Of a stretch of DNA of 64,000 nt, positions 37,272 through 49,643 are shown piece after piece. The DNA is from Tetmemena sp. SeJ-2015 (lineage: Eukaryota > Ciliophora > Spirotrichea > Sporadotrichida > Oxytrichidae). Position 1 is the first letter of the stretch, and the number at the start of each line of letters is the position of its first letter. Where the stretch lies: NCBI GenBank assembly GCA_027382625.1, contig JAJKFJ010022587.1:1-64000 (forward strand), read 5' to 3'. The translations under genes and the position numbers were made by a program. The notes beneath the pieces were generated by a model. It had not been told where the DNA came from. It worked only from the letters and a program-made list of their open reading frames with translations, and searched no databases.

Positions 37272-37331
37272 TCATGATGGAGATATAGTGTGGTAAGATA
37301 TCAAGAACCAGTATTTATTTTTATTTCTTAT

Positions 37332-38485
37332 TCAATTAAGCTTTAAAATTGCCTTTCGCAAATTAAAATTATCTTTGTAAGCATTCTTACTTGTTTCAGA
37401 TTTTTATTCGTCTTACTAATTGAAAATAGCAGCAGAGTCTTTAATATGAATGTCACCCTGATCTTGATGATAAACTTGCTCTGATGATATTTAGATCATA
37501 CTTTTCCTTAAATCGATTTCTATTCTCTCTCCCTCAATAGATTTCCTCTATTTAGATTTGGTCGCAGCCTATCTGCCCTATGAATGATTTCCATCGTCAT
37601 AGTTCACCTCTTTGATACTGAACTTCAAACTAGAAGCATACTTATCATCCTTCTCTTTCTTCGTTTTGCTAATTACCAGGCCTTCTTAAACTTCATTGCC
37701 TTGATGGTAAAAGAGACTTATGATCTTTTCATGTGAGTGACTTCTTTTCCGCTTGAGAGGGGAGTTTGCTGGGGTTGTTAAATCTTCGAACTGGTACCTC
37801 TAAGCTTTTTAAATCTCTCTGTTTATCGTGCCTGGATCAACCTTATGAATGTTTTTCCTGGTCTATTTTTCTAAAGCCTCCTTGGCTGCTGGCAATCGTG
37901 TCTCCATCCTACTTTCTAAACTCTACTTCGGAGCTTTCTCTTTCTTCTTTTGAGATATGTCCTTTATCTCCGATTAAGAGATATCAATTTGTACTTCATC
38001 CTGACTTAAGTCATTTTAGAGATTAGTCGCATCAGTCTCGTCATTTTTCAAAAGCAATAGCTAAAAATATTGGTGACATTTGCTTGTAAGTCGAAAAGCT
38101 TTTCTCTTCTGATTTTGGCCATTTCGTCTGGAGTCATCTCAGGGATCATAAATTCCTTAAATGGATCCACTTTTATCCTCAGCAAACTCCTCTACTTAGA
38201 CCTCTATTCGTCGTCATTTAACAAATGATATAGAATTAAAAATTTTAAACTATTTAGAACTTTGGTCTCGATTTACTCTAGTAGATTAATAAAAAGAGCT
38301 AGAGAGCTTTCAGTCAGCTCTTTGAGCAGAAGTTTCTTATTAACTTCTTCTTGAGGGTCTTTAATACTCAAGTGCGAAACTGATTGCTAATTCAGGAAAC
38401 TGCTGTTTATACTCTAGGAATCGCTCTCAGTCGTTAGGCCAGGGATATTCCTACCTAGGGATTAAGGCACTCCTGAAAGAGCCAT
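37332..38485 (-). CDS. Uncharacterised basic/acidic nuclear-like protein
   Basis: The frame starts MALSGVPQSLGRNIPGLTTE and continues KDPQEEVNKKLLLKELTESS, LALFINLLEQIETKV, an insert near 38219-38265, then LLRIKVDPFKEFMIPEMTPD, an insert near 38050-38085, and a long charged stretch (DISQSEIKDISQKKKEKAPK; ANSPLKRKRSHSHEKI, a possible nuclear localisation signal). It ends RKAILKLN-TGA at 37332, only 60 bp from the stop of the convergent plus-strand gene. It has no recognised domain. Many Gln are TAA or TAG. Confidence 0.55.
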
Positions 38486-38686
38486 CTCGAAAATTCATGC
38501 TCAATAAATGATCGCAAAAAATAAATTCTTCCATTTAACTAACCTTGCTTGATATCATGATTTAAATTGACATTATTATAAAACAGTTAATTTGAATTCT
38601 AATGATTGAGATAATGGTGATGGTGAGCTAGTTGATTTTGAAGTTAGGAATTTGAATCTCCAATAAAACCATTTTATGTGTGCTTT

Positions 38687-38962
38687 TCAGTGATGGTTTT
38701 GCTGTGCTAGAGCAAAGGGATGATCACCTCTGGCGGAGGAAGTTAATTTTAGGCATTCAAATAAGAAAGAGAGGATCCTTGCATTAGAGTCGTCGAGGAG
38801 TGCTATTATTGCTCTTTCTCTCTCATTTGATGATGGTCCTATTAGTGCTTATGATAGATAGGTTAAATTGAACACCAAAAATAGTATTTGATAAATTTAA
38901 GGTAAGACTATTGGCTCATAAAAGGAATGGCTTTTATCTAATGGTTCCTCGGAGTCATCCAT
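38687..38962 (-). CDS. Small hypothetical protein, about 91 residues
   Basis: The frame MDDSEEPLDKSHSFYEPIVL continues PQIYQILFLVFNLTYLSQAL (AT-rich at the DNA level, perhaps an insert) and SSNERERAIIALLDDSNARI, ending HPFALAQQNHH-TGA. Because TGA is the only stop, open frames of this length occur by chance in AT-rich DNA, but the acidic start and the helical middle look protein-like. No family is recognised. Confidence 0.35.
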
Positions 38963-39401
38963 TTGATTTCAATAAATAGATAATATTTGTGCGATTATAA
39001 AAAGTGATGCTTAACATTTTTAGTCTTCTTCTAAATTTGCAGAATGGCTCTCAATTAATCATTGATGAATAGAGTGCCGCTGAAGTGTCTTGGTGAGGTG
39101 CCATCGCGATCTTAACCCTAGGAACTAGAAGTTTCATTTTCTATAAAACTTCCTAGTTCCTTTTCTCTCTTTGAACTAAAATCCATTTACTCTTTTCTTC
39201 TTCTGGTTATAGAAATACTTTAGAGTTTTCTTAATTAAGGTTCGTTTACTTGCTAACTTGTTTAATTTATTTTAATTAAATCTCGCCTTCCTAAAGCTTA
39301 TCTTCTCACACATCTCTCATTTATGCCTATCTTATTATATTAATATTAATTTTCTTTTATTGATAAAATGAGGGACCTAAATGTGAGATTTTAATAATAA
39401 A
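38963..39401. other. Intergenic spacer with an inverted repeat
   Basis: No coding frame with protein character is seen. It is AT-rich toward 39200-39390 and upstream of the PPTC7 gene, so it probably holds its promoter. The inverted repeat at 39121-39160 is listed separately. Confidence 0.4.
39121..39160. repeat. 40-bp perfect-ended inverted repeat (hairpin)
   Basis: GGAACTAGAAGTTT (39121-39134) pairs with AAACTTCCTAGTTCC (39146-39160) around an 11-base loop, with one mispaired or bulged position. It sits in the spacer between divergent genes. The role is unknown; it could be a small RNA hairpin or the remains of a small inverted-repeat element. Confidence 0.7.
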
Positions 39402-41062
39402 ATGCATATACTGCTCTTGGAATCTCCTTCCATCCCTGAGAATGATATGAGGGAGGATTTAATCTATAATAATTCAAACTCACCTAATAAAATGTACGCA
39501 AGCAAAAAATTGCTTTTAAGCTCGGCAAGTGCCTTTATTTTGAGCTCCTCCACCATCTATCTCCAGACCAGGTCCCACCATACCAGGCAGCAGTCCCAAG
39601 ATGGCAAAAGTCCTAACTCACTATTCCAAAATGTGAATGGCCCCTCTGAAGCTAGAATGCATTTTGAAGAGAGTAGAGATTAAATTAGTGGACTGATCTT
39701 AGCTGAGTAAGACTCCAACGATTAGACTCCTAAAGCAGCAGAGTTCGAAAGCCACTATTAAAATTCACTTAAAAAGAGTGTCAACGCACTCACTCAAGGA
39801 AGAACGATGCTCAATTTCTACAATTCAAGCGTTAGCTGCAACTTACTGTCTATGCTTTGTGGCTCGCAGGCTGCTTAAGCTGAAGCATATGAGAGGACCA
39901 AGACTTAGACTGAAATCTTTGATAATTTTGGAAAGCTATAGACTATATTTGATGAGAAGAAACTAACAGAGACCCTCCTTCATCCATTTACCACTCTTCC
40001 AAGAGACCAAGTTCCAAAGCTTGGAGACAAAGCTGCTTCAAAAGCTGCTGTTGTGAATAATGACAACAAGTACAACAGAGGAACAAATGCTGATGTGCAG
40101 AAATACATTTAGCACAACCACTTCAACGGAGCCTTCACAAATATTCCTCACGTGAGCAAGCGCTATAGAGGTGGAGAGGACTCCTACATCTTTTCTGCTA
40201 ACTTTAGAACAATTTTTTTAATTGAATTAGAGTATTCTTATAACTTATTAGGCGTAGCTGATGGCGTGGGAGGCTGGAACAACAAAGGTGTTGACCCCGG
40301 TATTTATTCACGTGAGTTGAGCTCTCAAGTTGTTCAGGTCTTCAAGGAAAAGAGAGAAGGCAACTTCACTTAAATTAGCGACATCGATCTTAAGGAAGTT
40401 CTGATTGAGGCAGTGAGAAGAACAGATGCCACTGAAGCTAAAGGCACTACAACTTTTGTTATGGCTTCAATTGACGAGGAAAGAGGAATTCTCAATGGCT
40501 TGAATCTTGGAGACTCTGGCTACTTGATCTTTAATTAATTAGCATGTATGCAAACTTAAAGAAGATCGTGAGACCTGATCCCTTTGAGGAAGGCGGTCTC
40601 TAGATTTTGTTCAGGTCTAAAGAGCAGCAATATCGCTTCAACTATCCTTACTAGTGCGGCACTAATTATGAGCCTCCCACACATGCAGATCTCTAGCAGC
40701 ATTCAGTACAGCACAATGATATCGTCGTACTTGCGACAGATGGTGTGCTCGATAATTTAAACTCTCTTAGAAAGCTTTTGAATAGGATTTATAACTTGTA
40801 TGACAAGGACATCCTGTAGTGCATCAAGCCTGCTCTTCAATAGCAAGAACTGACTTCACAGAAGTAGCTCTTCGATGTAACAGATCCCCAAGAGTTGGCA
40901 AACTGTATCGCTGACAAAGCTGAGAATTTGAGCTGGGACAGAACCTACGATAGTCCCTTTGCTAAGAATGCAAGAGAGGCTGGCAAATCTCACAAAATGG
41001 GAGGAAAAGATGACGACATAACTGTGGTGGTGGCTCAGATTAAGATGCCAAACTACATTTGA
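39402..41062 (+). CDS. PP2C-type protein phosphatase, PPTC7 family
   Basis: The product is an Mg/Mn-dependent serine/threonine phosphatase. PPTC7 relatives act in mitochondria, and this protein has an N-terminal hydrophobic, Ser-rich stretch (KKLLLSSASAFILSSSTIYL) that could target or anchor it. Motifs in order are YRGGEDSYIFSAN, LLGVADGVGGWNNKGVDPG (40245-40300, after IES removal), GTTTFVMASID, NLGDSGYLIF, FRSKEQQYRFNYPYQCG, HNDIVVLATDGVLDNL and GKDDDITVVVAQI, followed by TGA. The Asp residues of the metal site (ADG, ATDG, DDI) are all present. One unresolved frame change lies at about 40535-40548 between GYLIF and YANLKKIVRPD. The sequence after the stop stays open in the same frame for 178 codons. 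Confidence 0.88.
40205..40246. other. IES, 42 bp, pointer AACTT, itself translatable (PPTC7)
   Basis: Pointer copies lie at 40200-40204 and 40242-40246. Excision gives SANLLGVADGVGGW, the family consensus. The insert is 3n long without TGA, so if kept it would only add 14 residues just before the metal-binding motif. Confidence 0.9.
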
Positions 41063-41536
41063 CTCGATTTTGAACAAGAAGGAGCAGTTGGAGAGAACTT
41101 ACTTTGCTTTGATATTTGGAATGAAACTGTTAAAAGCAACTACTCTAAGATATAAAAGATATTAGTCTTTTTAAATGAGCTAGACTTCTAAGATGAGAAA
41201 GGGAGTCTACTTTTCTGCAAACGTGTTCACCTCTCAAGCTCCTCTTTATATTTACTTTCTTAAACACTGACATATAGTCCAAATTTATAGAATTAAAAGA
41301 TTGTGACAAATTCTCAAGATTAAAAATATTTGAGATTAAATCTTTTTACTCATTTTTAATAGGGAAACTAGAAAATTCCACCAGCTAATATAACTTATAT
41401 CCTAATTTGCCAATTTGAGCAATTAAATAACTCTGCATTACAATTAAATCTCTTCGATAACTCTTTTATTTAAGATCTTAAGTCTTAAATTAACCTAAAT
41501 CTATTCAAACTACACTAACTGTCTTTATTTTATGAC
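41063..41536. other. Spacer after PPTC7 stop; open but unconfirmed frame
   Basis: AT-rich. The PPTC7 frame stays open beyond its TGA to a second TGA near 41599, reading DFEQEGAVGENLLCFDIWNE and later AT-rich codons. This may be chance, since TGA is the only stop. The last part overlaps the 3' end of the AGC kinase on the other strand. Confidence 0.3.
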
Positions 41537-43435
<1,899 letters not shown>

Positions 43436-43703
43436 ACTTAGGTATATGTCTTGGCCTCTCTTGTTAGTAATTTATTTTGGGTTTAAAAATTTTCCAAAAA
43501 CAAATTTTAATTAAAAAATTAATTTTATATATTTTTATTATAATAATTTTAAGCAAGGTTGAGCTCATCAGCAGCTTCAAGAGTTTAAGCATACAAGCCT
43601 CCTGAAATCTATCTGCTCATTTTAAGATTTAATTCTAGTATTTTTTAATTTCCTATAATGTTTAGATTCTATATTAAATTTCATCTTATGTTTGAAATTT
43701 ATA

Positions 43704-44140
43704 GTGGTGGTTAATATGTATTTCAATCCATTTTGAATTGCTTTATTATGCTGAGCATCTTTTTATCGTACATGCTGATGCTGATTGTGATGACATTCAA
43801 TGGAGGAGTGTTCATAGTGACAGTGGCAGGCTTAACTACTGGCTATTTCATTTTCGGCTTCATTCGCAAGTCCAAATACACTCGCATCTACAACCCAGAG
43901 GGAGACAAGTGCTGTGCATTTATAATATTGTACAATGTTGAATTTAAATATTAAACGTCTTTTTATTAATTTAAATTAGAAATGGAATTTGATAAATACG
44001 CATTAACTGTATTGTACATGTCCTAGCATGATTCATTCTCTTTTTAGGCATATGATACCCATCTTTTCCAAAATCAGTCTCAGCTTTCCTTCTTCTCCAG
44101 CAGCACCCGGGAAACCCAAATTCCAAGTCTAAGCCCTTGA
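43704..44140 (+). CDS. CTR-type copper transporter, C-terminal part only
   Basis: The frame FQSILNCFIMLSIFLSYMLM continues LIVMTFNGGVFIVTVAGLTT and GYFIFGFIRKSKYTRI. It carries the CTR signatures MxxxM (MLMLIVM, Cu(I) pathway, second membrane span) and GxxxG (GLTTGYFIFG, third span), then DKCCA. After the 9-bp-pointer IES it runs to TGA at 44140. The extracellular Met-rich N-terminus and first membrane span are absent upstream: the preceding 270 bp is AT-rich and then becomes the N-terminus of the AGC kinase on the other strand. Either the missing part lies elsewhere in the germline genome (scrambled or dispersed gene) or this is a fragment. ATTTATAG just upstream could be an intron end. Confidence 0.75.
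43935..44018. other. IES, 84 bp, pointer TATTGTACA (9 bp)
   Basis: Pointer copies lie at 43926-43934 and 44010-44018. Excision gives KCCAFIILYMSQHDSFSFQA in frame to the TGA. It lies near the 3' end of the copper transporter fragment. Confidence 0.8.
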
Positions 44141-44659
44141 AAAAGTGGGAGTTTGGAAAATTAATTCCGGGACTACAATATTTCCCTTTAAAATTATTGC
44201 AAGGGAATTTTAAAAAATAAGCACTCTTAGTGTGAATCATCTAATGTTTATCAACAAATAATATCCAAAGTGTTAAATAATTTAGGGATTTAATACTTAA
44301 AACCATATAACTTAAAAAAGATAATGTATAATAAAAGGATGAAAAGTGGATAAGATTTAAAGGTTTTATTTAAATAAAGCATAGATAAATAGAGTAGCAT
44401 TATCAATCTAAGATCAAAATATGAAATAGACAATTCAATAATTTATATGAATGAAAGATTTGAGAATAGGTGTTAAGCGGCGTCACGTGATTACTTGATG
44501 CTCGCTTTTAGGGAGAATAGAGTGGTCTCTTCGTCGTTGAGTTTCTATATTTGTTGTTATTAGAGAATTTCTTTCACACTAAGTATTCCATTGCCTGCCG
44601 CCTTTGTTATTGTATACATCTATCATAATATCTCACTCCTACCTCCCTCTCTGGTGGAC
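44141..44659. other. Intergenic, no gene seen
   Basis: Mostly AT-rich. The only notable words are GGCGTCACGTGATTAC (44479-44494, an E-box-like CACGTG) and a short GC-richer stretch around 44500-44640 next to the 3' end of the minus gene. Confidence 0.35.
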
Positions 44660-45163
44660 TCACTGATAATTATTGGAAGAGGAGTAGTAGTGGCCTCCTC
44701 TGCTCCCTTCGTGATAGGAGGATGAGTGGTTGGCTCTCGCTCCGTAGTATGAACTAGTGTTTCTGGAGGAGTGAGTGTGGCCCTGTCCTTGTGCGTAGCT
44801 GCTCCCATGATTGCTGTAGCTTCCTTCGTAGTAAGACCTTCCTTGTGCAAATAATATTGCTGAATAATTATTCAAAGCTTTATTCAAATATTATTATGCA
44901 CTTGATTTGGAGCTGCTAGGGTACTGCGCCTGAGATGAATAGCTGCCACTAGCGCTTTTCTTATAACTGCTGCTGCTTACTCCTTGATAGCCTGAAGGGC
45001 CTGAAGGGGCTCTATAGTTTCCTGAGAATGAGTTAGAGTGGCCCTGTCCGTGAGAGTACCCACTCTTCTGCCCGTAGGCATTTTAAGATAAAATTAATGA
45101 AAGAGCAATCCTTGAATTTTGAGAAGAGAGGGGCTGTTATCTGGAATATCCCTGAGCGTGCAT
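44660..45163 (-). CDS. Ser/Tyr/Gly-rich prion-like protein
   Basis: After removal of two IESs the frame is MHAQGYSRQQPLSSQNAYGQ, KSGYSHGQGHSNSFSGNY, SSSSYKKSASGSYSSQAQYP, GRSYYEGSYSNHGSSYAQGQ, and it ends GGHYYSSSNNYQ-TGA, about 135 residues. Composition is dominated by Ser, Tyr, Gly, His and Gln, with repeated SYAQGQGH/SYSHGQGH phrases, as in low-complexity domains of FUS-like RNA-binding proteins. No RRM or other fold is present. A role in condensates or RNA granules is a guess from composition. The neighbouring Mei2-like RNA-binding gene is on the same strand. Confidence 0.65.
44849..44900. other. IES, 52 bp, pointer TGCA
   Basis: Pointer copies lie at 44845-44848 and 44897-44900. On the minus strand excision gives SSKSSAQGRSYYEGSYSNHG. 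Confidence 0.8.
45085..45120. other. IES, 36 bp, pointer ATTTT
   Basis: Pointer copies lie at 45080-45084 and 45116-45120. On the minus strand excision gives QPLSSQNAYGQKSGYSHG. Confidence 0.75.
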
Positions 45164-45348
45164 GGTCACTTATCTCACAGTATAGCATAAATTAATTATA
45201 AAATCTGAAATTTTAATGAAAAGAGATAGAGAAGTAATTATAATTTTTACTTAGTCAAAAAGTAAATCTATCTTTCTTAAACAATTTAGCAGAGCAGCTT
45301 GCTTATATAAAGCAGCTTGATATTTAGTTTTTTGCTAGTAAATTTAAT

Positions 45349-47581
45349 TCAAATTTTATTTGGGAATATTGTGGTAACTACTAGATGAGACAGGTTATTG
45401 AGATTCTCTGAGAGTGCCGCTTCCATGGTGACTGCTTGGCAGTTGACTTAAGTGTTGGTGATGGTACTCCTATGACAATTTAAAAATGATTTCTATCCTG
45501 TCATCAATTTTAAGACTCAAGAGGCTGGTGATGAGGGTGTGGTCCGTTGTGGACAGTAGCCCTCTTTTGCTTTCTAGAGAGCCTGGCCAGACTTTTATCA
45601 AGATCTCCTCTCTTCTTGAGAATAGCGTACCTGTCTTTAATCTTTTTGATCTCCTCTTCGGGGACTTGCTTAGAGTCTAAAACCAAAGGCTTTATTTACT
45701 CTTCCGTCTTTTTCATAATATTCTTGTCGAAGTGGTGCTGCACGAGTTCGTCTTTGCCCTAAATGTTAGCGAAAGCTAATTTGCAAATCTTGCCGCTCTT
45801 GCAGTCGTGAGTGAAGTTCGACCACTCGATACTCTGAAACTGGAGGAAAAAGTCTAGAATATAGATGGGATGGGTGAAGTTTATAAAGGCGTAGCCTACA
45901 TTGCACTAAGTCTATAAGAGGAGTTAAGAAAAGAGAGTGAGGGCTTACTTTGAGATCCATGGGGAGATAGAAATAGTCATACTTGCTGTGATTACTAGAG
46001 TTTATCATATCGAGCAGAGTGAGCTGCTTGAACTTGTTGGGAATATTTCTCACCATAATGGTGGTTCTTGGTTCCTCTCCATTTAAAATTTTGTAGATAT
46101 CAACCTCGTTGCTCACTCGCTCATCAGTGTTGCTGCTTGCAAAGGAAGAAGAGGGCTAGAAATCGGGACCCCTTTGGTTTATCCCAGAGTTTTGGTAAGA
46201 GTTCTGGGAGATCGATTAAGAGGACTTAGATTCTTCAACATTTTGAGACCTGGCACTAAGCTGAGGTGCATCTAACTGCTTATCATCTAATAAAAAATTC
46301 AGTGTGATGAGACGGAGAACAGTGCAATAGATCTCTTATTTGAAGCTGGGATGAAAATTACTTTTACAGAGCTTGCATATTCTTGAGATCTGGTGTGGAG
46401 GATTGAGGAGCTCCGGCTGAGGATGATGACGCCACCTACACCTCTTGACTATTAGACTGCTTCTTGAACTCTTAGGCCATCATTCTAGAGTGATTCTGAA
46501 GCTATTACTCCTAGAGCATTTGTAAGTCTAGCCTCTGAAGATGATTGGGAGGTACAATCTAGCCAGGATGGAGCATATGCTACTAGAGTGGCATCTAACC
46601 TCCCTGATTATAAGGCCATTAGTTCTGAGCCTAATACTGCATATTTCTAGCAAGCTAGTGATAAGATGGGTCACTAGGAGAGACTAAGATGTGAGGCTGA
46701 TGTGAGATTGGATTGATAACATATCCAGAGGGTTGGCCTGTTGCTGGGTCCACTTAGACCAAAGTCTAATTGGCAGGAGGGAGCAAAACTGATGTGAATG
46801 GAGAGGATTGGACGGAGGCCAAGTATTACTGCTAGGGGTTATTGGGATTGGAGTGCCTCTGACTCATTATTGGAGCTAGCTGATGTCCATATTAAATAGG
46901 GTACTGAGACATCATTTGCATATCATTGCCGGGTCTGAACTAGACATTGAAGCTGTTAGGCACATTCGCATGAGCTGAGTGAAAAGAGCTCGAGTTCTCT
47001 GATGACTGGTGGGTCGGTTATCTGTAATGAAACGCCTGGAAAGCGTCAGAAGATTGGTTGAAAGAGTAGGAGTTCTAATGCCCTGATAAATTGTAGTGAA
47101 TAGTGTCCTCATCTGAGATACCAGTGGTGATCTAATCTAGTGGTGTAAAAGCTCTATGATTCTTGGGGATAAGATCACCTTCAACAGTGAAGGCCATGGG
47201 AGGTTTATCCACCAAACTTTGAGCCATCATCTAAGTCTTACCCACGAAGAAAGGCTAGGGCTGCATGAAGATTTACTGTTGTTGATTCAAAGCTGCAAAC
47301 TACTCCTCTTCTTTGAAGTACACTACCTCAGGGACGTCCAGTTCCTCCTCGTCTTCGTCAAAACTATGCTCCAAGAAATGCTTTCTCTCTCTTTCAACAT
47401 CGTTTAGAATGATTTGATCTATGCTGCTGTCGTTTTTATCGCCTCCGCTGTTGCTAGAGCCATTGTTATCGCTATCATCCTTCTCTTGGATACTTTCAAG
47501 TTGGCGAGATACTTTCACTTTTGAAAGATCAGGAACCTGAATCTAAGTGAGAGTATGGTTTACGGTGTTTAGAGTGGTCAT
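45349..47581 (-). CDS. Mei2-like RNA-binding protein
   Basis: The C-terminal RRM of the Mei2 family is unmistakable at about 46090-45770: EPRTTIMVRNIPNKFKQLTL, LDMINSSNHSKYDYFYLPMD, LK and then CNVGYAFINFTHPIYILDFF. Mei2 proteins bind non-coding RNA and drive meiotic entry in yeast and plants, and in ciliates they are plausible regulators of sexual development. The N-terminus (MTTLNTVNHTLTQIQVPDLS; acidic SFDEDEEELDVPEVVY) and the long Gln/Pro/Ser-rich middle (47.3-46.1 kb) lack further RRMs. Inserts near 46290-46370 and 45905-45950 (an intron within the RRM) were recognised. An IES at 45481-45509 restores the tail to TGA at 45349. Confidence 0.85.
45481..45509. other. IES, 29 bp, pointer CAATT
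   Basis: Pointer copies lie at 45476-45480 and 45505-45509. On the minus strand excision removes a TGA and gives PLESQNCHRSTITNTQVNCQ. It is the shortest clear IES in the window. Confidence 0.65.
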
Positions 47582-48956
47582 AGCCTCTTAATATGTTTCA
47601 AGATTTATTATAATATCACTATAGGATTTAGAGGTTAATAAACTGTTGAGAAGTGATTATTAAACTAGAAAAAGGCCAGAGAGGGTGGCAGAATCGAATC
47701 TTTTATAAAACTTAAAAAAGAGGGTGGGGGCTTGTTGAATTTCGGAATTCCCGACCACCTTTAAGAAACTTACTCTTTTTTGAAGGACTCCTTGACTATG
47801 TTCAAATTGAGAGCGCTAAGCTTCGGCTTGATAAACTTGAAGAAGTTATCTCTACTCAGACCGTGAATCTTTATCTATCTACCTTCATTCTACCATTCTC
47901 TTTGAAGTTTCTAGGAAGATTGTTGCTTTGAGGGCTACCTTTGAGCTACTGGATAGGATCCTAACTGCTAAGTGTACTAAGTTCCCAGATTATGAGAAGA
48001 GTTGGACATCCCACCGTACTCCTGCTAATGCAGCTTCTCGAATAGCAAAGCTAAATAATTGAATTGACTCTATAAGATATGAAAGCATCTATTTGTTACT
48101 GAGAGTCAGATTGATTGTAAGCACCAGAAGCGATCATGTCATGCGGAAGCAGAGGTTAGTTTGAGCCTCCTGCCATAAGGTTTGTGAATTAGGGCTAATG
48201 TACCATAAAAGCTCCCTCAGTGCCCATAGGAAGCCCCCTCATTTGAGAGTTTGAATTTCCCTCTCCCTTTTACCCGTAATGAGGCTGAAAAATTGATGAA
48301 AATGAAGAGTCTTCGTTCAGATTAGAAGCTACAGGAGTTTTATCAGATATCTTAGAATAAAAAAACAACACATATACCTTCTTTTTTAAATTTTAATAAG
48401 AAGCTGACACATTGACCCCTCCTTGGAAATTTTTATAATGAAGTTTAACAAAGAATATAAATTAGAGCTAAGGAGATCGGCTGAGAAGACTCCTCCAAAG
48501 TCCCTACTGAAGAGAGAATGGTTTTCCTCTTCGTCTTCCTCCTCTGTGACCTTGTGAGGAGTATCTTGCTGAGACTCGGGCTAAGCCGGGACGTTTGAGG
48601 CTTGAGAAATGTAAGAAGCTCGTTGCGAGTATGGTGATGCGAAGCCCATATCCTACTACTTAGTCTGTCCAAAGGCGGAAATAATTTTAATTGGAGAGCA
48701 TTTAAGGCATCTGAAAAGTGAATTTGCTGATGTGCTCTTGATCCCAGATCTTTCCTTGAGCCACCAGATGCCTCCTGGTTCGTGTTTTCTGGTCTATTGT
48801 TTAAATTTTCATCTACAGTAATCGGCATTATAACACTTTAGGAATTACTTTTCAACGCCTCACATAACATTTAAGTAAAATTACAATTAAGTATGAGTGA
48901 TAGATGAATTTGGATAACTGCTGTTGGTGGAAGAGCTGGTTCTTTGTTTGATCCAT
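47578..48956 (-). CDS. Uncharacterised low-complexity protein
   Basis: Pieces on the minus strand are MDQTKNQLFHQQQLSKFIYH (ATG 48956), an insert, NADYC or MPITVDENLNNRPENTNQEA (ATG 48828), GFASPYSQRASYISQASNV, VTEEEDEEENHSLFSRDFGG, SDKTPVASNLNEDSSFS, DPIQQLKGSPQSNNLPRNFK and finally KIHGLSRDNFFKFIKPKLSA. The last segment is conserved-looking and helical. It is Ser/Asn/Gln-rich overall, with no domain recognised. The frame remains open through an AT-rich tail and meets TGA exactly at the ATG of the Mei2 gene (ATGA), so the true stop may be earlier. Confidence 0.45.
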
Positions 48957-49643
48957 CTATTGTTTATTTCCCAATGGAAATATATTAATATTAATATAAT
49001 TACTCTAAACTCTTAACACTCTCTCCCATCTCTCTGAAAAACCCTACTCTAAAACTGATTTTCTATTGACCCTTATCCCGTCTTCATACTTAAAGTAATA
49101 GAATCAGGCTATTTTAAAATAGTAGCATTTAATGGTTTCTTGTAAGATTGCAAATAACCAAAATCAAAAGAATTATTATAACAAACCGGAAAATGGGTGG
49201 GACAGAAGTTTTATAGAGAAACAACCTTGAACAATTATATCTACTACAATAAATTACCTTCCATAAGCTGCTTATTCATTTGATTTTACTTTAATTCTTC
49301 CTACTATAAATTAGTCCCAAAGAATTTTATCATCTATAGAAATGTAAGAATACTATGTTGATTTGTTGCTCTCAGATTAATTTTTATCTTATAGAGAATA
49401 CTAATTGGTATGAATTTCCTTGAAAGTGTGAAAATAGAATATTATAAATAATAGCAAGTTTTAATGATCTTAAGATCTATTTTTGAATTATGTGTGTGAG
49501 GGGTAGGTATTTTAATAAAACTGCTATCTGCTTCACAATTACGAAATAAATAGAAGACAGAAAAAGAGCTTATAATAAAGTCTTGCCTCTCATCATCACT
49601 CTCAGCTTTCATTTGTTTATATTTCATAGTTGATAAGTTAGTT
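48957..49643. other. Intergenic, no gene seen
   Basis: AT-rich spacer. A minus-strand frame starting MKRPLREEGALTDRYRLSKR (49711 to about 49580) overlaps the end of the poly-Q gene in another frame and has some protein character. It could mean the poly-Q gene ends differently through a one-base shift. Confidence 0.35.

Noticed and set aside
44660..44887. Alternative minus frame rich in Thr (MHKEGLTTKEATAIMGAATH)
   Set aside because: It is the +1 shadow of the Ser/Tyr/Gly-rich frame, which continues across both IESs.
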